Positions 1-11,320 of a stretch of 64,000 nt of DNA are shown here, piece by piece. The translations under genes were made by a program, and so were the position numbers. Below the pieces are notes generated by a model. The model was not told the DNA's origin, searched no databases, and saw only the letters and a program-made list of their open reading frames with translations. This DNA is from Crambe crambe. Taxonomy: Eukaryota; Porifera; Demospongiae; Poecilosclerida; Crambeidae. The DNA lies in the NCBI GenBank assembly GCA_963924555.1, contig OZ004588.1:6669205-6733204 (forward strand). The letters run 5' to 3'. The stretch's first letter is position 1; each line of letters opens with the position of its first letter.

Positions 1-251
1 AACTGTAAGGAAATTATTCTGATTCTTGATAGTTGTATTCTAGTAATTAGCCACAGTGGTGAAATTATTTCCATTTATGATACTGCATGATCTTGCAGTA
101 CTGTATGTAGCTAGCTACTCTGCAAGAATTGTATTTAAATAAATTCCCTCCACCCCACCCCATCATAGTTTGCAATGGCTCGATCATGTTTCATGCTGTA
201 CCAATGATGCTGGTTCTGATGGCAGCTATTGCAATCTCCTTCATACTTTAA
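1..251 (+). CDS. 3' part of a six-cysteine GPI-type secreted protein gene (copy A)
   Basis: Only the end of this gene is in the window. Bases 1-4 match the last bases of exon 2 of the complete paralogs and are followed by a GTAAGG donor. Exon 3 is 169-251 after a CATAG acceptor and is 83 nt, exactly as in the paralogs. It encodes a short CNGS segment followed by a hydrophobic tail (residues like MFHAVPMMLVLMAAIAISF) and a TAA stop. The tail resembles a GPI-anchor signal: a small-residue omega region followed by about 20 apolar residues up to the stop. Whether the upstream exons are intact cannot be seen. The downstream flank (about 409-560) is repeated after copy C (about 7246-7370), so copies spread with their flanks. 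Confidence 0.6.
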
Positions 252-3102
252 GGATGCTGTATTGCTATTAACTGAACTATTATAGCATAGTAACTGTTTG
301 TTGTGTGTCATGTAGCTAGTATTATGTATGAGTTAGTGTCTATATAAATTTAGATTATATATATTTTTGAATTATAATAGCTATTATTACAAGAAAAAGA
401 AACCTAGCAGTTGCCCCAGAAAAGTTAAGAGCTAATTATTGTTGGCAGGCTTTTCTGGTTGAAGAGCATGAGTTTCAGATGGAACAGCTACTATGGCCTG
501 TTCGAACATTTTCCAGTTAACATGGGGGAATCTAGTAGGCACTATCTATAGCTAGATAGCTCATGGGAATAGTGTGACAATTTATTAGCAAGCTTTGAAT
601 AACGTTCCCCTATGTAATCTAATTGCAATGCCATACGTGCCCCTTTTTTCTTCGATTCTAAGCAGCACACAACTTGCATGCTTCTATAGCTCTAATTAAA
701 ATATTCAGGCATCCTCAAAGTAAGAATTGTAGTGAATAGGACAATAACTAAATAATTGAGGTTATAGCTGCATGCCTATATTGTGCCCTAGGGCATCATC
801 TTAGATATCTAATAACCTTGCTCTGTTGCCAAGTGTTATGGGCATGCATAATTTGTGGGGTCATAATGAACATATTCAGTTGTTAACGTCACCTTATATC
901 GTAAAGCACTCTAAGACTGTACATACATATGACATAAATATATATCAATACCCCAGCTTCACTTCATTTGCCTAATTTGGTGACAGGTCAGCGCACTTTA
1001 ATTGTTCCCAAAAATAATTACCTTACAAGGTGATCAGAGCAAGCTAGCTATAATTAAGATGAGTTGGGATCTGAATCCCATTTGTTGGCTGAAACTGTTG
1101 AGAATCAGCATAGTGCTGGAAAAAAAAAATTTTTTTTTTTCATTGCAAATGTGGCTGAGCCTGCAGAGAACTTTCCCTGAGTGCAGACAGTCAGGCTTGA
1201 GGGAAACTAGACAAAAACCATGCATGCCAATGATGAAATAGTCTGGCGCTACAAAATTAAACTGGTGGTTTCCCTTTGATGTAGCACTGACTCCAATAGG
1301 CTAGTTATAGCATGCCTTTGAAGGCTGTTATCACCTGAGCCCAGGACCAAGGTGGTAAATTACATACTGCCTCTCAGTCTGGTAAATGACAATAAAGTTT
1401 GTTTGTTTATTTTATTGTTGTTGTTATTGTTGTTGTTGTTGTTTTCTAACCTGTAGCAACCAAGTACAAGGTAGCTATAGGGGCAGAGTAGGGGACAAGA
1501 ATATTTCCACTAAATTCCATTAGGTCCCACTAAGTGACTAGCTTCTGTGAATTAGTACCAGGGTCAGTCCCTTCAAGTTGGATAAGTGACATCCTATACT
1601 GGTCCTCAGTATAATTATAGGTGTACCTGTGGGCTAGTACTTAAGGGGGCTCCGACATGACTACGCGCGCGCGCAACTAAATAAGGACTAATAACAGAAC
1701 TCATTATTGTGGAAAACGAGCTGAAAAACCACAAGAAGGTTAGGAATGTAACTTTGTGCAGGTAGTACATGAGCCATACAAGCAGGAAAAGTAATAATTC
1801 ATTCAATTGCATGTAGCTATAATAGCTAGTATAGGTAGCATTCCTGAAGAAAAATAACGTAGGCAATCTATAATTATTTCCAGCGCCAGATTCAGAGCCT
1901 ATTCCAGAGCCAGTGTCACCGGAAGAGTCTGGCCCGAGCGAGACTAACTCCAGAGCTAATCTGGGCTAGCAGACCTCCGGTACAAAGAGGTGTTGAGATC
2001 CAGACGAGTACGAAGTGTAGCGTTGAGAGAGAGAGAGAGCCAGACTCTCCTGAGTCCAGGATCAGGGCCGCCTCACCGTGGGATGAGCGATCACTCGAAC
2101 GGTAGAAAGAATCGGCATCCTGCCGGATATAGTGGGTGGGGCTATGTATCGGTATACTTGCAGACGCCAGTAAATCCAGAAGAGCCCGTATACTATTACT
2201 TGGCATGTTGTTTCCTCATGGTCTGGGGTAGACAGACAGCTACGGATGGGATTAGGAAATCTTCAAAAACTGAAGTGATCAGCGCTTTCAGCAGTTCATT
2301 CTAAAGCTAGAAATTCGTGTATCTAGGAAGCTAGGTTATATATAGACAATTCGATCCGTAGTTGTCTTATAAGCATGCAAAGGAAGGATGTGAAACTATT
2401 TTCAACATTGTAAGTTTAGCACAAAAAAAGAAGTATTAATTTTAGTCCTTTTAGCTTCAAGCGGTGCTAGCCTCTCGGTAACTGCCCTGTTTTTCCTAGT
2501 TCTTGGGAGATCAGCAACCGTAGATAAGTCCTCCACTGTGGTCTTCGTAGCTTATCTCTGCAAGTGTCGGTAGTCTCGATATCAGTCCCTAATACAATGC
2601 AATTGCCAAAAAGCGGGATCCATGATCCATGGTACCTGGAGCTATGTGGATTGATGATGTTTAAGTGGCCAAGCATCCAGTTTGGAGATTCTAATTCCTT
2701 TTTCTTTGCTGTACCGCTTAGTGCATCCTATTGCACAGCAAAGGCATTCTTCAATACAGCTTCGAAGCTTCTGCCCTCTACGTGAGAACAATTTTAGGTA
2801 AGGATGATCATACCTTCTACAGTATCATGTGACTACACACCCCCAACAAAAAATGGTTTATAGTAATTTAATTGCGATGCCATGCCCCCTTCTTTCTAAC
2901 ATGCTTCCTCTATAGGTACTTGCTTTCAAGCTTAGAGTACTACATGTGTCCTCTTCCCCAGACCGAACACTTAATTGTAGCTATCACTACATGCTGATTG
3001 ATCTACAAGCATTCACACCAGAAATAGTTACTACACTAATAATAGTTCAGTTAGCTAATAGCGTTCAGCAGTTACTGAATAGCAATAGTTATAGCTACAT
3101 CC
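252..3102. other. Gene-free, repeat-derived stretch
   Basis: I see no convincing gene here. The part 830-1610 is a diverged relative of 10,830-13,070: shared pieces include the text around 'caagtgttatgggc', 'aagctgaaactgttgagaa' and 'ttggataagtgacatcctata'. Short T, A and TTG/TTA runs occur at 1128-1140 and 1410-1442. An open stretch on both strands at 1,916-2,304 has no recognisable domain. The part 2,940-3,100 is also found near 9,700-9,780. Confidence 0.6.
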
Positions 3103-3630
3103 TTAAAGTATGAAGGAGATTGCAGTAGCTGCCATCAGAACCAGCATCATTAGTACAGCATGAAACATGATCGAGCCGTTGCAAGCTATGATGGGGGTTA
3201 GTGATAATACATACAATCAATTTAGATATTATAGCACTGAAGATCAGTATCATAGCTATTTGCTAAGTTTCACCACAGCAGCTGAACTATAGAACATTGA
3301 AACAATTCTTACCACTGCTGACTGTATTGGCTAGATCAGCTCTTCCACAAGTTCTGTAAGCACTAATTATGGGATTTATGCACTGCCGATCACTGCATAA
3401 AATTGAGAGCTGTATATGCATACAGAGAACATCTATAACTCTTTCTAGCTTCATGTATAAAACAACCTGACCTATATTAGCTGTAGACTTACATCAGAGA
3501 GCTTGTTAGCGCAGTTAGCCACATTTTGACCAACGCATTGGATTACATCAGGAGTTGGACTTGGAAAAGATTGACAACTGATAGCTGCAAGGACGCAAAA
3601 TAGAACTACTCCACTCAGAAAGATCTTCAT
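3103..3630 (-). CDS. Secreted six-cysteine protein with GPI-anchor-like tail (copy B, intact, 3 exons)
   Basis: The exons are 3630-3493 (138 nt), 3409-3313 (97 nt) and 3185-3103 (83 nt), joined by GTAAGT/GTAAGA donors and CAG/TAG acceptors in phases 0 and 1. The product is 105 aa. Residues 1-19 form a signal peptide (MKIFLSGVV...SC, cut before QS). The mature part has six cysteines at 32, 40, 51, 56, 67 and 80, including the conserved CSDRQCIN and RTCGRADLAN blocks. After C80-N-G-S comes a hydrophobic tail of about 20 residues ending at the stop, as in GPI-anchored proteins. I do not recognise the fold. The equal exon lengths in four copies support the splice model. A surface-anchored disulfide-rich protein is inferred. 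It could instead be secreted if the tail is not processed. Confidence 0.75.
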
Positions 3631-4030
3631 TTTGAGAAACTTAGCTAGCTATAGCTAGCAGCAAATCAAGTGGCCAGCAACGATCATGGGTACCTGTGCC
3701 ATAAAGTTTTGGGGACCCCGCCTTTTAGGGACCCTGTCCCCGGACTCCCGCATATAGGGACCCCGCAGCTAGCGCGATTGTTCAACGTTCAGCTGATCAG
3801 ATCAGGGGTCTGGCGTTGCCGACCCTTTACCTTCCTTTTATTGGGTACCGGGGAAATTAGCGAGCAGTGCATGTTGAAGTTAAACTATATGTAGTGTCTT
3901 TCACCGGCACTGGTTCGCTGGCCTATGTAGCTATATTGTCGTGCCGGTACTGCAAGAGTTAAAACTTCCGTACCAGGGGTAGGAGGCTAGGTGGCTAGGG
4001 AGCTATAGGGCTAGGGCTAGGAGTATACGA

Positions 4031-4130
4031 TTTCTGCAGCATTGCCACTGTAGTGGCCATGTGCTATTGAACGTGCAGTCTGGTTCGAATCCCGAATTGG
4101 TCTTTTTTTTTACAATCTTTGAACATTTTC
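4031..4130 (+). repeat. tRNA-derived SINE-like element
   Basis: The sequence 'gccactgtagtggccatgtg' followed by 'ggttcgaatcccg' resembles the A and B boxes of a tRNA-type RNA polymerase III promoter. It is followed by a T-rich tail and a conserved non-tRNA 3' part. The same arrangement occurs at 7985-8480. It does not fold into a plausible complete tRNA, so a SINE or tRNA-related repeat is preferred over a tRNA gene. Confidence 0.5.
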
Positions 4131-5105
4131 TATGTGTCCTGCCAGTACTGCAAAAGTTAAAACTTCTGTACTGGTGCGTGCCGGTGCAGTATATAGACAC
4201 AGCATAAACTCTATGGTGGCATACGATAAAATAAAAGCATGCAAACGTTGTTGCGAAAATATGGTCTATTTTAGACGATATGGCTACTTTAGACTTGTAC
4301 CTGGCTTGTGGTGAATCAGCTGTAAAAAAGGACAGACGAGTTCTTGGAGGAAGTGGTAATACTTCTGAGCAAAGACACTGCGCTCCTACGGTCCTGCCAC
4401 GACCTGCTCCCTGAATAGATGCTACTCTCTCAAACCACTAGACTATAGAGGGTATAATTGCGAGTAACAATGGTAGTTTCTTCATGTTCCCCCACCCACC
4501 AATAAAAGGAAGGTAAAAGGTCGGCAACGCCAGACTAGTTCAGTGCTTTTGGAAATCCCTAAAGTTGCTTGGTAGTTAGTGATGCAGTTAAAACCCTGCA
4601 TGTATGTAGACATATCCACCTACACATGACTTCAGGTTTGACATCGCTAACTAGCCACAGGGGTGGATCTAGGATTTGAGATAGGGGCCCAGACCAGTAC
4701 AAAAGTACAACATACGTATAGCTACAAGGATTCACTTATAGCTGAGCATGCACCTTGGGTGCAGGTGGTGAACATTTTTGTTTATTGTGGTGGTCATGAT
4801 GGGGGGAGGGGAGGGGCCTGGCCCCCATGGCTCCCCCCTTGGATCCGCCACTGAGCTAATTTATTTTTATTCAAAATAATTTATGTCAACAATCTATAGT
4901 TTATGACTTTCCCTGGTCCTGGGATCATGACATGTACATTGACACACATATATGTGGTCAACAAAAAATTATCTGTTTGCAGCGATGCACATGCGCATGC
5001 ACAGAATTAGTGGGTCTTGTTTCTGGAATAGTTCATACACTTACTCTAGTCTGGTAACTGAGAGTTCATGAGAGCAATTAGTCCATAGCATAGGCATAGG
5101 AACCA

Positions 5106-5132
5106 GGGGGGGGGGGGGGGGGGGGGGGGGGG
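5106..5132 (+). repeat. 27-bp poly-G tract
   Basis: An uninterrupted G run that starts after 'aaccag' and is followed by 'ctacagccccccta'. The flanks match other dispersed copies (for example 52,650-52,690), so the run belongs to a repeated element and not to a unique site. Confidence 0.9.
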
Positions 5133-5989
5133 CTACAGCCCCCCTAAGCATATACTTCCAGACATGATGTGTAATAGCTTATTAACTTCCCAAGAATACA
5201 TGATTAATAAACAATTTATCAGAAGGACAGATGAACTGAACCTAAATGAAATTGCATTAATTATTTCTATAAATTCTACTGTAGATGTTTACAATAATAT
5301 TAATATAGCTAGCAATAGGATTCAATCAGGGTAGAAACTTCTACACAAAACTTCCCAACGTTCCCCAAAAATTCATCATCACATGATGTTTATAATAATT
5401 ATTGGTGACTTAAACCCAGATTTGCCTCCAGATGCAATCTAAGGGGATCTAAACGACAAAATTTTCCCAGGGGAGCATGCCCCCGGACTCCCCTAGATGG
5501 CACACTTTGTGTGCTATGTAGCCTGGCTACTGCCCCCCTAACCAAAATTATCTTCCTACACCTATGCATAGGTGGTGGAACAGGTAAGGCCAGTCAGGCC
5601 CAGGCCTGACCAATATTTAGGGAAAAACTATTAAGTGGCTATCAATTACAAAATACAATTATTATGTGGCTATCAATCAACAAGTATGGGGGGAAAATAC
5701 TTCTGTGAAATGAAAAAAAAGATGTAGCTACTGCTCAAAAAAGTAAGGAAACAAGAAGGATGGAAATGGGATCAATCTAACAATTCCTACATATTATACG
5801 TACATTAATAATCTGGTTACCCGGTACCCGACGTTATATGGGGACCCCTCAGCCCTATATATACCTAGTGATATGGGGATGGGGGTCCATAAAACTAGGG
5901 GGTCCCCATATCGCTCCTACACCGGGCCACACCTCCTTTGCACTTCTAACCTTGTATTGCTTGTTGCTGTCACCTTGTAAGTTTTCTCA

Positions 5990-6115
5990 AAGGGCGAAAA
6001 TAAAGATCTTTCCGAGTGGAGTAGTAAGCAATTTTGCGTCCTTGCAGCTGCTAGCTAGCTGCTAGCTAGCTGCCAGTCTAATATTCCAGCTCTTCAACTC
6101 CAATGCGTTGGTCAA
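5990..6115 (+). pseudogene. Exon-1 relic of the six-cysteine GPI-type family (copy F)
   Basis: The bases match exon 1 of copies B-D ('aagatctttccgagtggagtagt', 'gcgtccttgcagctgc', 'ctccaatgcgttggtcaa'). The start codon has become ATA, part of the signal region is lost or replaced by a CTAGCTAG expansion, and no exon 2 or 3 follows. It is dead as a protein gene. Confidence 0.7.
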
Positions 6116-6270
6116 TCATATGTAGCTATAAGGGTCTTAGCTTCAGAGTTAACTAAGTCTAACTCTAAGGTTGACCATGCAAGGAATGTGCTCCACGAAC
6201 ACATCTTTGCACCTTGACACATACTGAAGTACAGTATAAAAATGCTGTAGTCGCTATAATTATTATATCA

Positions 6271-6426
6271 CACTGTTAAAAATGGTGTGTTCTATTGCAC
6301 TTTACACTAGCGTGTAATACAGCAGTTGCCATGACAACCTTTGATGTATTACTATGGCAACCTTTGATGTTTAGTATTACACACCAAGTGTGTTACATTT
6401 AAAGTAACACCATTTTAAACAGTGTA
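6271..6426. mobile_element. Small inverted-repeat transposon (MITE)
   Basis: About 156 bp bounded by inverted repeats: 'cactgttaaaaatggtgt' at the left and its near-complement 'acaccattttaaacagtg' at the right. The inside holds a second pair (gtgtaatac / gtattacac). It has no coding capacity and sits about 70 bp upstream of copy C. Confidence 0.7.
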
Positions 6427-6496
6427 TACCACTTCATTTTATACAGGGTCGTTGCTGGCTACTTGATTTTCCTGTAATTTTTCTCAAAAGGCGAAA

Positions 6497-7059
6497 ATGA
6501 AGATCTTTCTGAGTGGAGTAGTTCTATTTTGCATTCTTGCATCTGTCAGCTGCCAGTTTCCAACTCCAACTCAAGCTGAAATTGAATGTGCTGGTCGAAA
6601 TTTGGCGAGCCTTGGCACAAGCTAACAAGTTCTCTATGTAAGTCTATAGCTATATATCTCAACTTGTTTTATGCATGAAGCTAAAGAGTTATAGATGTTC
6701 TCTGTATGCACATACAGTCCTCAGCATTATGCAGTGATCGGCAGTGCATAAATGCCGTAATTAGTGCTTACAGAACTTGCGGAAGAGCTGATATAGCCAA
6801 TGCATTCAACAACTGTAAGGAAATTGTTCTGATTCTTGATAGTTGTATTCTAGCAATTAGCCGCAGTGGTGAAACTTAATTTCCATTTTATGATACTGCA
6901 TTATCCTGTACAGTGCTGTACTCTGCAAGAATTAAATTCCCTCCCCCTTCCCCTCTCCACCTCACCCAAATCATAGTTTGCAACGGCTCGATCATGTTTC
7001 ATGTTGTACCAATGATACTGGCTCTGATGGCAGCTACTGCAATCTCCTTCATACTTTAA
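6497..7059 (+). pseudogene. Six-cysteine GPI-type gene with premature stop (copy C)
   Basis: All three exons are present at paralog-like positions: 6497-6637, 6718-6814 (97 nt) and 6977-7059 (83 nt), with GTAAGT and GTAAGG donors and CAG/TAG acceptors. Exon 1 begins MKIFLSGVVLFCILASVSC but has an in-frame TAA at 6623-6625, caused by small insertions and deletions relative to copies B and D near the exon end. Exons 2 and 3 keep CSDRQCIN, RTCGRADIAN and the hydrophobic tail. It is either a young pseudogene, a gene with a different exon-1 donor, or a sequence error. The loss is recent because the rest is well kept. Confidence 0.7.
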
Positions 7060-8064
7060 GGATGCATTGCTACTAACTGAACTATTATTATTACAGTAGT
7101 AACATAGTAACTGTTTCTAGAATGCTGTTGTGTGTCACGTAGTATTAGAAAAATTTATGTATGAGTAATTCCTAAGTTACAAGTGTCTAAATATAAATTT
7201 AGATTATATCATTGGAGAATTATGATATTACAAGAAAAGAACCTAGCAGTTGCCCCAGAAAAGTTAAGAGCTAATTACTTTTGGCAGTTGGACTGGCCTG
7301 GTGTAGCAGTTCGAAATTAACATGGGGGAATAGTAGGCAATTAAGCTATCTAGCTAGATAGCTCATGGGAATAGTGCGCCTACACTCCACCATGACACTT
7401 TCACAGCTACACAACAGAAATCTAATAAGCTTATTCCATAATTGTTACCAGGCAACTACTAGCTTCTTAGCAACCACTAGAATAATAGCTGCTATTAGCT
7501 GTGTGCACATGAAGTAGCTATAGGCTCCAATAGAGGATCTGGGACAGGAGAAACATGACAATTTATTAGAATAATGTGAGAATTACCTGTAGTTAGATCA
7601 ATCAGCACGTACAAGTGTTTGGTCTGATATTTGGCAGGTAGCTGTAAATTTAATATTCCATGCCAAACCCTTCATTTCCCCCATCTATCACAGATGAAAT
7701 ATAGCTATAATGCAAGACCTTAACACTATTTATGACACGAGCACTTATCACTGAATGTGTCATTTGAGGATTTTGACGTTCCATTAGTTCCAGGCATCAT
7801 ACACACTCTCCTGAGGGTTTTGTGGTGAGCACTTAGGGTACTTGAACCTTTAGAATTCCACATAATTTAGGGGCTTCTAAGATGCTTATACATTCATGTT
7901 TCTATACATACTTCTCTAGACATCCTTTAGCCTGGCTGGCCAGAACAATGAAAAAGTTAGAAGTATAAATATCGCTTTCAAATGGTATTTTGCAGCGTTG
8001 CCACCGTAGCCCATCGGTTATAGTGCTGCGTGCTATTGATTGTGTGGTCTCGGGTTCAATTCTA
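7060..8064. other. Intergenic flank shared with copy A, then unique sequence
   Basis: The first 300 bp repeat the 3' flank of copy A (252-560). The part 7,735-7,795 ('gagcacttatcactgaatg...ttttgacgttccattagtt') reappears twice at 14,590-14,645 and 14,743-14,790. The left half of a SINE lies at 7,985-8,062. No gene is seen. Confidence 0.55.
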
Positions 8065-8480
8065 GGGATGTCCACATTATGCTAGCATTATTTTGAGCAT
8101 AATGGGCTGACCCTAGCGTACAAGCATAATAGGCTGAGCACACCCAACTTCGAGCATGCTCAGATGGATAAGGTGTGCTAGGATATGGACTCTAGTGCTT
8201 CTCTAGATGCTATTTCCTCAGTCCTAGTTTTACTGCTACAAGTTCTGATGGTTCTGTGAGGTCCCTACTGGATGTACTGAATTGTTCAGCTTCATCTGAT
8301 TTGGCGCGGAAGAGAAGAATTGCTAAATGATGAATATTATAAGCATAATGGGAGCATAATGGGTAATCTTAACTGGAATTTCTGAAAAGCAAAAAATAAG
8401 AATAATGTGGACACCCCTATTCGATTCCCGAATTGGATTTTTTTTTCTTTTTCAATCTTTGAAAAATTTTCTAAGTACTG
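7985..8480 (+). repeat. tRNA-derived SINE-like element, split by a MITE
   Basis: The left part (7985-8062, with 'ccaccgtagcccatcggtta' and 'cgggttcaattc') and the right part (8420-8480, with 'gattcccgaattgg' and a T-rich stretch) together match the SINE-like copy at 4031-4130. They are separated by 353 bp of unrelated inverted-repeat DNA, so the MITE landed in the B-box region of an existing SINE. Confidence 0.6.
8065..8417. mobile_element. 353-bp MITE with TA target duplication
   Basis: The ends are inverted: GGGATGTCCACATTAT at the left, and ATAATGTGGACACCCC at the right. Each end is bounded by TA (8063-8064 and 8418-8419), the target duplication typical of Tc1/mariner-type elements. The inside has no ORF of note. 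It splits a SINE copy, which marks it as an insertion. Confidence 0.8.
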
Positions 8481-8865
8481 GTAGCCTGAACAGACCGATC
8501 CCATTGCCAGGCTGTAGACACAGCCTTATTTTAAAAAGGTCTAGTAAAGTATTATTTTATATCAAGAGAAAGGTGAAGAAGTCGTCAGATACGTAATAGT
8601 TTTTCATATTGGTCATGGGCCTGACTGGCCTTACCTGTTCCACCGCTTATGAGATCGAGAAGTCCCAGCACACCAATAATTGCGCGCCCATTACGTCACC
8701 TCCTGCATGTCGTTAAATTAAAAATTGACGCGCGACTGTTTCCTTTCCTTTAAAACCGCTCGTATGTAGCTATTACTGCTTCGTTTTTGATTGTTGCTGG
8801 CTTCATTTTTGATCGTTACTGCCTGGCTACTTGCTGTCACCTTGTAACTTTTCTCGAAGGGCGAA

Positions 8866-9424
8866 ATGAAGGTCTTTCTGAGTGGAGTAGTACTATTTTG
8901 TGTCCTTGCAGCTGTTAGCTGCCAGTCTATTCCAGCTCCAACTGCAGCTCAACTCCAATGCGTTGGTCAAAATTTGGCGAGCCTTGGCTTAAATAACCTT
9001 TTAGCCTGCAGTTCCAGGATCTCTAATGTAAGTCTTAGCTATAGCGCGCCTTAATTGTTCTTAATACACGAAGCTATGCCCATACAGCCCTCATCGTTAT
9101 GCAGTGATCGGGAGTGCATAAATGCCGTAATTAATGCTTACAGAACTTGCGGAAGAGCTGATATAGCCAATTCAATCAGCAGCGGTAAGAAATTGTCCTG
9201 ATTCAAGAAGGCCTTGATAGTTGTATTCTAGTAATTAGCCGCAGTGGTGAAACTTAATATAATATTATTGATACTGCCTGATCTTACAATGTAGGATAAA
9301 TTCCCTCCCCCCTTCCCCCCTCCACCCCACCCCCATCATAGTTTGCAATGGCTCGATCATGTTTCATGCTGTACCAATGATACTGGCTCTGATGGCAGCT
9401 ACTGCAATCTCCTTCATACTTTAA
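8866..9424 (+). CDS. Secreted six-cysteine protein with GPI-anchor-like tail (copy D, intact, 3 exons)
   Basis: The exons are 8866-9027 (162 nt), 9088-9184 (97 nt) and 9342-9424 (83 nt). The donors are GTAAGT and GTAAGA, the acceptors ACAG and ATAG, with phases 0 and 1. The product is 113 aa. Residues 1-19 are the signal peptide (MKVFLSGVVLFCVLAAVSC). Mature cysteines are at 32, 48, 59, 64, 75 and 88. Exon 2 carries CSDRECIN and RTCGRADIAN. Exon 3 starts with CNGS and ends in a hydrophobic tail (MILALMAATAISFIL) that reads as a GPI-attachment signal. The 5' flank 'gttgctggctacttg...tctcgaagggcgaa' is conserved in copies C and E, so the promoter was copied too. The exact function is unknown. 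The call as a GPI-linked extracellular protein is inference from the tail. Confidence 0.75.
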
Positions 9425-9894
9425 GGATGCATTGCTATTCAGTATAGTAACTGAACGCTATCTGAACTATTATAATAGTAGTAGCGTATAGTAACTATTT
9501 CTAGCATGCTGTGTGTCATGTAGTGTTAGAATAATTCATGTAAGCCCATGTAGTTTTACTACATAATCACATTATATACTGTTGTATTGGTAACCCATTG
9601 GTATACTATTATATGCACATAAAATAGCTAGGCTCCCATGGGATCTGTGAGCATGCTTTCAAGCTTAATTAATATAGAGATATTTTAATTACAGGCATCC
9701 TTCCTCTTCCTCCACCTGTGCCCAAACCAAACATTTGTAGCTATCACTACATGCTGATTGATTTACAGGCATTCCTCACATCCTCACAGTGCATGTCGTT
9801 ATTCAAAGCTTGCTAATAAAAGTGATACATCTCTGTCGTATTCCGCGTTTGGGCTGGGCCTGTAGACTGCTCCAGAGCAACCCAGGACGCCAGA
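9425..9894. other. Intergenic, no gene seen
   Basis: This contains a stretch (9,700-9,780) shared with 2,940-3,010 and otherwise unremarkable AT-rich sequence. Confidence 0.5.
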
Positions 9895-9990
9895 ACCCAA
9901 CAACCCTAAAGTGGAACATTTAAGAGTTTTTGGATGTGATGTTTATGCTCACATTCCAAAGGATGAGTGAAATCCTTAAGTTGATAGAGG
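9895..9990 (+). mobile_element. Relic of a Ty1/copia-type integrase region
   Basis: One frame reads PNNPKVEHLRVFGCDVYAHI then PKDE before a stop. The HLRVFGC.VYAHIPK block is the well-known conserved segment downstream of the catalytic core in Ty1/copia integrases. Stops follow at once and no other domain could be found nearby, so this is a short decayed fragment. Its presence shows copia-type elements besides the Ty3/gypsy element at 35-40 kb. Confidence 0.7.
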
Positions 9991-10508
9991 ATGCATGTTA
10001 GAAAGAGCTAAGTTGTCGTAGTGCAGCTTAGAAACAGGAAGAAAAAAGGGGCATGGCATCATGCACGATGAAATGTAAAGGGTTTGGCTGGAATATTTTT
10101 GAATCCAAGTAAAAGCAGATATCTAAGATGCACAAAATAACCTCTATTATTTAGTTATTGAGTGTGGACCTTATAGTAATTTAGAGGGTACTAAAGTTAG
10201 CAGTTTGTTTGTGCTAGTATTTGGCAGATATTAATATTTATAGCTACTTAATTATTATTTTGCTCTAAAACACACTGCAAAAACAAGAGTGTAAGTCAAG
10301 ATGCCAGCACTTGACAATGCAAGGGCTAGGGATAATAATAACTGCATGCAGCCTATAATTTATTGTGAAACCCTATATTATGCTAGCATATTAGCCCCAT
10401 TGCATGCCCGTACCTACTTCAACAAGATGATAATACTACAGGGAACATTCCTTTTGTATAAAGTACACAGCACCAAAATTGATACAGTTGGATTGCAGTG
10501 ATCTTGCA

Positions 10509-10645
10509 ACATGAAATTCAGAACACCAAACCAAAATTTACATATACGTAGCCTCCTTTCAAAGGACTTAGCTAATTGTGGCTTTAGAGTTGGGCTACTT
10601 GAAAGGAAGCTACATAAATTTTGGTTTGGTGTTCTGGATTTCATG
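10509..10645. mobile_element. Foldback/MITE element, about 137 bp
   Basis: The left end 'catgaaattcagaacaccaa' is repeated in inverse at the right end ('ttggtgttctggatttcatg'), with further complementarity inward ('accaaaatttac' and 'taaattttggt', 'cctttcaaag' and 'cttgaaagg'). A diverged copy lies at 13,080-13,175. Confidence 0.7.
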
Positions 10646-10830
10646 ACTGCAATTCACTGTAGCTACTTGTGTGTGCATTCTGAGTGAGTTGTTTGTTTTT
10701 TATTTTTTTATTTTTTTATTTAAAAGCATCTTTGGGGATTAGCAAGAAAACAGATCAATGTGTGCATTGGGATAAAATGGCATGCAGTAAACACTTTCGT
10801 TTTTACAGTGTACAAAAAGTACTCTATATA

Positions 10831-11320
10831 TTTGTCAGATCCCAAGAATAACTCTCATCTTAAATTATAGTTAGCTTGGTCTAATTAGCTACCTTGTAAG
10901 GTAATTATTTTGTGAACAAGTAATGTGCTGACCAAATTTGGTGAATGAAGTGAGCCTCTATTTGCGAGCAAAGCGGGGGTGTTACTATTATATTTATATC
11001 TTACGTAGCTATATAATGTTCTTCTAGTTTTGTGATAAGGTGATGTCAACGACATTCATTATGACCCAACGAAATGCCCATAACACTTGGCAACAATCAG
11101 AATACACATAGAGGCAGATTGTAGGCTCTTGGCTTATCTAAGTGCTTGTGGTAAGTATTACACCGAAAAACTAGAAGAACATAGCTACATGTTGCTCGCA
11201 AATAGAGGCTCACTTCATTCACCAAATTTGGTAGTACATTACTTGTTCACAAAATAATTACCTTTGATTAGACCAAGCTAACTATAATTAAGATGAGAGT
11301 TATTCTTGGGATCTGACAAA
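10831..11320. mobile_element. Long inverted-repeat element, about 490 bp
   Basis: The left arm 10,831-10,971 and right arm 11,192-11,320 are complementary for about 130-140 bp ('tttgtcagatcccaagaata' with 'ttcttgggatctgacaaa', 'ttggtgaatgaagtgagcct' with 'ctcacttcattcaccaaa'). A further pair inside (11,008-11,030 and 11,167-11,184) extends the stem. No ORF. Pieces of the same family occur at 830-1100. Confidence 0.7.

Larger units (their letters stand above)
3631..5989. other. Repeat-rich intergenic stretch
   Basis: No gene is seen. Near 3,705-3,780 and again at 5,838-5,920 there are clusters of GGGGACCC-type motifs, also found at 15,870-16,060 and 20,970-21,055. The segment with 'gtactgcaagagttaaaacttc' occurs twice (3942-3974 and 4141-4172) around a tRNA-like SINE. 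A 27-bp G run lies at 5106-5132. At 5573-5625 there is a dispersed repeat ('aggcccaggcctgaccaatattta') that recurs at 47,320-47,380 and, inverted, at 8,617-8,650 and 55,705-55,755. Confidence 0.6.

Noticed and set aside
1990-2304. 104-codon frame on the plus strand with an overlapping minus frame
   Set aside because: No recognisable domain or signal, and the frame includes a GAGAGAGA tract; I could not support it as a gene.
4031-4130. A tRNA gene
   Set aside because: It has box-like motifs but no complete cloverleaf that I can draw, and it recurs with a non-tRNA tail, as SINEs do.
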